From positions 107,055-171,054 of the forward strand of contig JBKJNY010000242.1 in assembly GCA_046593355.1 (NCBI GenBank): DNA of 64,000 nt, read 5' to 3'. Both the position numbers and the translations under genes were made by a program. The notes beneath the pieces were generated by a model, which saw only the letters and a program-made list of their open reading frames with translations, had not been told where the DNA came from and ran no database searches. This stretch comes from SXOA01 sp046593355. Its GTDB lineage: Bacteria > Planctomycetota > Planctomycetia > Pirellulales > Pirellulaceae. This document shows positions 60,332 to 64,000 of the stretch, piece after piece. The stretch's first letter is position 1. Each line of letters starts with the position of its first letter.

Positions 60332-60937
60332 TTACGGCTTGGCTTTCTCTTTAGCCGCTTCCAACCCGACGATGATATGCACGTCATCGCCCAGCGCTCC
60401 CAATTCCGTCTTCATGTCAAACTCGCTCCGCTTGATCGTTACGGAGGAAGTGACGCCGATCCGGGGCGTTCCCTTGGGGAATTCGACGACTTTGTGTCCT
60501 CCCTTGAGGGTCAGCGTGACCGGCTTGGTGACGCCGTGCAGGGTCAGATCTCCGGTCACTTCATAGCCGGCGTCGGTCGCCTTGACCTTGGTGCTCTTGA
60601 AGGAGAGGGAGGGGAACTGCTTGGCGTTGAAGTAATCGGGGGCCCGCAGATGCTCGTCCCGCTTGGCGTTGTTGGTGTCCACGCTGGCCACTTTAATATC
60701 GAGCGCAAACGACGACTTGCTGGGATCGTCCTTGTCGATCACGAACGTGCCGGAGAAATCGTTGAACCGGCCGTGGATGTCGCTGATTCCCGCGTGGGAG
60801 ATCCCGAACGAGATCGAGGAATGGACGGGATCGACAGCGTAGGTTTCGGCAGCGCGGGCGGCAGGCGCGAGAGACGAAGTTCCTAGCCCCGCCAGAATCG
60901 CTGCCGCCAGACTGAATTTCTTAATGGCCGTTGTCAT
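60332..60937 (-). CDS. YceI-family periplasmic protein
   Basis: A signal peptide (AAAILAGLGTSSLAPAARAAE) precedes the lipocalin-like YceI barrel: YAVDPVHSSISFGISH near the N-terminus, LDIKVASVDTNN, RDEHLRAPDYFN, and VTGDLTLHGVTKPVTLTLK. The length of 201 residues is typical. YceI proteins bind isoprenoid lipids or quinones; the ligand and physiological role here are unknown. Confidence 0.93.
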   Translation of the reverse strand: MTTAIKKFSLAAAILAGLGTSSLAPAARAAETYAVDPVHSSISFGISHAGISDIHGRFNDFSGTFVIDKDDPSKSSFALDIKVASVDTNNAKRDEHLRAPDYFNAKQFPSLSFKSTKVKATDAGYEVTGDLTLHGVTKPVTLTLKGGHKVVEFPKGTPRIGVTSSVTIKRSEFDMKTELGALGDDVHIIVGLEAAKEKAKP

Positions 60938-60990
60938 GGGTTAGCTCCTTGTTGGAAATGAAGAGAGATGAGGTGCGCCTGCATCTTAGC

Positions 60991-61851
60991 CTATGTCGCA
61001 GCGGTCGTAATCAAGCCTTCGATTCGCGCAGTTTCTCCGGGCTCCAGGGCGAGCACTGCCGCCTCCAAATCCGCCCGCATGTGGCCGGAGCTCGTCGTGC
61101 CGGTCAGCGGCAACATGCCGCTGCTCGCGGCAAAGCGGAAGACGATTTGGCTGGGACTTTGGCCGTAGCGGCGGGCGATGCGGATGAGTTCGGGATGAGC
61201 CAGCGCATCTCCGTTGGCGGTGAGTAGCGAGAATCCCTGATAGACAATCTTGTTGGCGACGCAGAATTCCCGCACTCGGCGGTCCCAGCCGCGGGAGGCG
61301 TAGCAGCGGTTTTGGACGAAGGCAGGCTTCACCTTCGCGCCGCGATGCAGTTCTTCAAGCTGCTCGAGATTGACGTTGCTGACGCCGAGGAGTTTTGCTC
61401 GCCCGCTGCCGGCAATGGCTTCCATGGCTCGCCAAGCGGACCAGTCGTCCGCGGCCAGGCCGGTTCGCTGTGTCGGCCCGTGCAGCAGATAGGAGTCGAT
61501 GATTTCAACGCCTAGATGCAAGAGCGAGCTGGCGAAAGACTGCTGCACCTGGGTGGCGATGGGAGCAGCAGCGTCGTACGGCAGACGATGGTCCTGGCCG
61601 GCTTGGAAGGTGAACTTTGTTTGGAGGAACAGGTCTTCTCGTTTTACCAGGCCGCGCTGGATGGCTGCCGCGATGGCCTGTCCGACGGCTGCTTCGTGAT
61701 AGTGCTTTCGCTGATTGGCCGTATCGATGCCGCGAAAGCCCTGTTCCAGAGCCAATTCCACCAGCCGCTGCGTCTGGTCCTCTTTCCAGGCGGTTCCGTA
61801 AAGGAAGCCGGGCAGGCGTACGTCATTGATTTCGGCCGGGAGATGCAGCAT
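60991..61851 (-). CDS. Aldo/keto reductase
   Basis: The catalytic tetrad is D43 (GIDTANQ), Y51, K79 (LFLQTKF) and H124 (SYLLHGP), in the normal order of the family. The length of 286 residues fits the short AKR class. It uses NADPH to reduce aldehydes or ketones. It is on the same strand as trxB, 17 bases downstream of it, so the two are probably co-transcribed. Confidence 0.93.
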   Translation of the reverse strand: MLHLPAEINDVRLPGFLYGTAWKEDQTQRLVELALEQGFRGIDTANQRKHYHEAAVGQAIAAAIQRGLVKREDLFLQTKFTFQAGQDHRLPYDAAAPIATQVQQSFASSLLHLGVEIIDSYLLHGPTQRTGLAADDWSAWRAMEAIAGSGRAKLLGVSNVNLEQLEELHRGAKVKPAFVQNRCYASRGWDRRVREFCVANKIVYQGFSLLTANGDALAHPELIRIARRYGQSPSQIVFRFAASSGMLPLTGTTSSGHMRADLEAAVLALEPGETARIEGLITTAAT

Positions 61852-61868
61852 TCGGCAAGTCCACTTAT

Positions 61869-62924
61869 TCAGATACCCTTCGCCGCCAAGTACCGCTCCG
61901 CGTCGAGGGCCGCCATGCAGCCGGTGCCGGCGGAGGTGATGGCCTGGCGGTAGTAGTCGTCGGCCACGTCGCCGGCGGCAAAGACCCCCTCCACGCTGGT
62001 GAAGGTCCGCATGAGAGTTGTGTACTTGATATAGCCTTTTTCGTTGAGCTGGAGCTGTCCCTTAAGGATCGAAGTGTTCGGGGTGTGGCCAATGGCCAGG
62101 AACAGGCCGCTGGCGGGGATGTCCTCGGTGCCCCCCTCTTTGTTGTTCTTCATCCGGATGCCCGTGACTTTCTTCTCATCGCCGAGCACTTCCTCCACTT
62201 CGCGGAAATAGTGGAGCTGGATTTTAGGGTTTTCGAGGGCTCGCTGGGCCATGATCTTGCTGGCCCGAAACACGTCCCGCCGCATTAGCATGTGGACCTT
62301 GGAGGCATACTTGGTGAGGTACGTGGCCTCCTCGACCGCGCTATCGCCGCCGCCGACCACCACCAGCGGCTTGTTGCGGAAGATGGGGAGGGCCCCGTCG
62401 CAGACGGCGCAGGCACTGACGCCGCGGTTCTTGTACTTGTCTTCGGAGGGGAGGCCCAGGTAGTTGGCCCGGGCACCGGTGGCGATGATGATCGTGTGGG
62501 TCTCGAACTCCTTCCCTTCCAGCGAGCGGAGTTTGAAAGGCTGCTGGGAAAGGTCAACGTCCACGATATCGTCCGTGATGATGCGGGTGCCGAAGTTGAC
62601 GGCCTGCTGGCGCATCAGGTTCATGAGCTCCGGGCCGGTGACCGCGTGGGCATGTTCTTCCAGACCGACGGGGAAGTCCGCCTCCAGCCGGTCGGGCGGC
62701 AGGGCGGTCGCCATGTATTCCTTGAGCACGCCTTTGGGGAAGCCTGGATAGTTTTCGACTTCGGTCGTCAGGTTGAGCTGACCCAGGGGAAGCGTGCCAT
62801 TGATGCGGTTGGCCTCGATGAGGGCCCCTTCAAAGACCAGCGGATGCAGGTTGGCCCGGGCAGCATAGATGGCGGCAGCCCAACCCGCGGGCCCGCTGCC
62901 GATGATGACGACGTGTTCTGACAC
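61869..62924 (-). CDS. trxB: Thioredoxin reductase
   Basis: An FAD loop is seen at the N-terminus (IIGSGPAGWAAAIYAARA). The redox pair is C172-A-V-C175 in SACAVCDG. The NADPH motif GGGDSAVEEA and the ending GVFAAGDVADDYYRQAITSAGTGCMAAL are typical. The length of 351 residues is slightly above the usual 320, because of a short C-terminal extension and inner insert. It would reduce thioredoxin with NADPH. No thioredoxin gene is in the window. Confidence 0.95.
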   Translation of the reverse strand: MSEHVVIIGSGPAGWAAAIYAARANLHPLVFEGALIEANRINGTLPLGQLNLTTEVENYPGFPKGVLKEYMATALPPDRLEADFPVGLEEHAHAVTGPELMNLMRQQAVNFGTRIITDDIVDVDLSQQPFKLRSLEGKEFETHTIIIATGARANYLGLPSEDKYKNRGVSACAVCDGALPIFRNKPLVVVGGGDSAVEEATYLTKYASKVHMLMRRDVFRASKIMAQRALENPKIQLHYFREVEEVLGDEKKVTGIRMKNNKEGGTEDIPASGLFLAIGHTPNTSILKGQLQLNEKGYIKYTTLMRTFTSVEGVFAAGDVADDYYRQAITSAGTGCMAALDAERYLAAKGI

Positions 62925-62961
62925 GGGAAGACCTTTGTCGAATGAAAGTTCATTGCTTGAG

Positions 62962-63040
62962 GTGAATGACGAAATTCGAATGGCGAATGACGAATTGGAA
63001 CCCCATTACATTCGCCATTCGGAATTCGATTTTCGTCATT
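62962..63040. repeat. Long inverted repeat of GAATGACGAAT words
   Basis: GAATGACGAAATTCGAATGG and its inverse CATTCGCCATTCGG...CGTCATTC form a stem of about 25-30 bases between tatD and trxB, both read leftward. It would form a strong hairpin in a readthrough transcript. Confidence 0.8.
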
Positions 63041-63049
63041 CTATCGGGT

Positions 63050-63829
63050 TCAGGTCCGAACCGCGAAGAGGGCGCGGGCGTTCTCTGTCGTTTGCCGGGC
63101 GAAGTCGTCGAGGGACTCTTCGCGGGCTGCGGCCAGGCACTTAGCGGTGTGCATCACCCGCGCCGGCTCATTGGGGCGCTTTCCGCGGAAGGGCTCGGGG
63201 GAGAGGTAGGGGGAATCGGTCTCGACGAGGATCCGGTTCGCGGGAATCGTCTTGGCCACGGCTCGGAGGTCGTCCGATTTCTTGAACGTCACCATCCCGG
63301 CGAAGCTGATGTGCAGGCCGAAACTAAGGCATTCGTCCGCTTCGTCCGCAGTGCCGGTGAAAGAATGCATGACTCCCCGCAGCGTGCCGCGGAGAGTCGC
63401 CTCGCGGAGCATGACCAGGATTTCGGCCATGCATTCCCGCTGATGGACGATGAAGGGAATTTGGAGCTGCTGGGAGAGACGTAGGTGCCGGTCGAAATAG
63501 TCCTGCTGGAGGGCGAAGGGGACGTCCTTCCAAAAGTTGTCGAGGCCCGTTTCGCCCAGGGCGACGATATGGAGGTCATCAGTCACCAGACGAACTATTT
63601 CGTCCCAGTCCGCGCCTTCAGCTTCAGCCGCATACGTAGGATGAATGCCGGCTGCAGCGAGAATTCCCTCGTTCGCTGCCGCTAGTTCGCGGCAGCGGCG
63701 GCTGGAGGCGAGGTCGGTGCCGACGGCGAGAATTGCGGTGACGCCCGCCGCCTTGGCTCGGGCGAAGACGCCCGGCAGGTCTGCCGCCAGGTGCTCGGAC
63801 GCGAGGTGGGCGTGGGTGTCGAAGAGCAT
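63050..63829 (-). CDS. tatD: TatD-family metal-dependent deoxyribonuclease
   Basis: The start at 63829 places MLFDTHAHLA at the N-terminus, giving the HxH metal motif. Further ligands are GETGLDNFW, FIVHQREC, MHSFTGTADEA and ILVETDSPYLSPEP. The length of 259 residues matches the family. TatD is a 3'-5' DNase implicated in DNA repair. The open frame upstream of this start is the dispersed palindrome, so it is excluded. Confidence 0.94.
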   Translation of the reverse strand: MLFDTHAHLASEHLAADLPGVFARAKAAGVTAILAVGTDLASSRRCRELAAANEGILAAAGIHPTYAAEAEGADWDEIVRLVTDDLHIVALGETGLDNFWKDVPFALQQDYFDRHLRLSQQLQIPFIVHQRECMAEILVMLREATLRGTLRGVMHSFTGTADEADECLSFGLHISFAGMVTFKKSDDLRAVAKTIPANRILVETDSPYLSPEPFRGKRPNEPARVMHTAKCLAAAREESLDDFARQTTENARALFAVRT

Positions 63830-63837
63830 AAGAAGTG

Positions 63838-63890
63838 GGGTAGGCTTCCAGCCTGCCCAGAGCAGATTTCTGGGCAGGCTGGAAGCCTTA
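63838..63890. repeat. Perfect 19-bp inverted repeat (GGCTTCCAGCCTGCCC family)
   Basis: Stem GGCTTCCAGCCTGCCCAGA (63843-63861) and its exact inverse (63869-63887), loop of seven bases. It stands between tatD and the partial gene at the window edge, both on the minus strand. Confidence 0.92.
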
Positions 63891-63893
63891 AGT

Positions 63894-64000
63894 TTACCCA
63901 CATTTTATTCGTAGTGCGGCAAGGTATCCGTCGAGCATGGCTTGGAGTTTCATCCAGCCACGCCAGAGGACGAGCCAGCCGGGGTGGTGGTCATGCTTGC
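63894..64000 (-). CDS. C-terminal end of a transposase-like gene, cut by the window edge
   Basis: The last 34 residues read KHDHHPGWLVLWRGWMKLQA then MLDGYLAALRIKCG and a TAA at 63894-63896. The text WLVLWRGWMKLQ resembles the tail of IS4-type transposases common in planctomycetes. Only the end is visible, so the assignment is tentative. Confidence 0.5.
   Translation of the reverse strand, partial: KHDHHPGWLVLWRGWMKLQAMLDGYLAALRIKCG

Overview
The window looks like a chromosomal segment of a GC-rich planctomycete. Several independent signs agree. Four secreted proteins carry the LEPR-XLL type N-terminal tag (LEDRxLLA or a variant). Two large Ser/Thr kinases, one with TPR-like helices and one with WD40 repeats, sit next to small ECF-like sigma factor genes. 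There is a formylglycine sulfatase, a DnaJ-like 'YREWLGI...HYRLLG' protein, DUF1559-like pilin wording, and many short intergenic palindromes of the kind common in this phylum. No rRNA, tRNA or CRISPR array was seen.

Layout. 0-6.3 kb: an LRR-like exported protein, an orphan VapB-like antitoxin, a XRE-cupin regulator divergent from a threonine catabolism operon (tdh-kbl), a DnaJ-like membrane protein and a CBS protein. 6.4-15.1 kb: sulfatase, LEPR-XLL subtilase with a C-terminal propeller, a small exported protein, then a sigma factor/kinase operon. 15.4-21.4 kb: a Tad/Flp pilus block (flp, a 35-aa membrane ORF, prepilin peptidase, a TadE remnant, cpaB, secretin, cpaE), preceded by what reads as a class I cyclic-di-GMP riboswitch. 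21.7-27.5 kb: two exported repeat proteins (a beta-lactamase-fold/RTX fusion and a beta-rich repeat protein) that share a structured 5' leader. 27.5-33.2 kb: WD40 kinase with a divergent sigma factor, then a graveyard containing a broken Hen1 RNA-repair methyltransferase and a fragment duplicated at 59.4 kb.

33.3-42.6 kb: Tat-exported NHL protein, WG-repeat protein, a RAYT transposase flanked by inverted repeats, a third RTX protein, greA behind a terminator-like leader, an NHLRC2-like thioredoxin/NHL protein, and a Gly/Met-rich secreted protein. 43-47.2 kb: DUF4139 protein and the primary sigma factor rpoD. 48-53 kb: short-chain dehydrogenase, small membrane proteins, a DUF433/DUF5615 toxin-antitoxin pair, dipeptide epimerase and WD40 protein. 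53.1-58.7 kb: a MacAB-TolC-like export system split into two divergent units. 58.9-64 kb: rsfS, a membrane protein, YceI, aldo/keto reductase, thioredoxin reductase, TatD, and the tail of what may be a transposase running off the right edge.

The most notable signals are the riboswitch and dedicated terminator around the pilin gene, the attenuator-like hairpin just upstream of greA, the shared leader of the adjacent exported-protein genes, and palindromic elements that abut gene ends and sometimes supply the stop codon.
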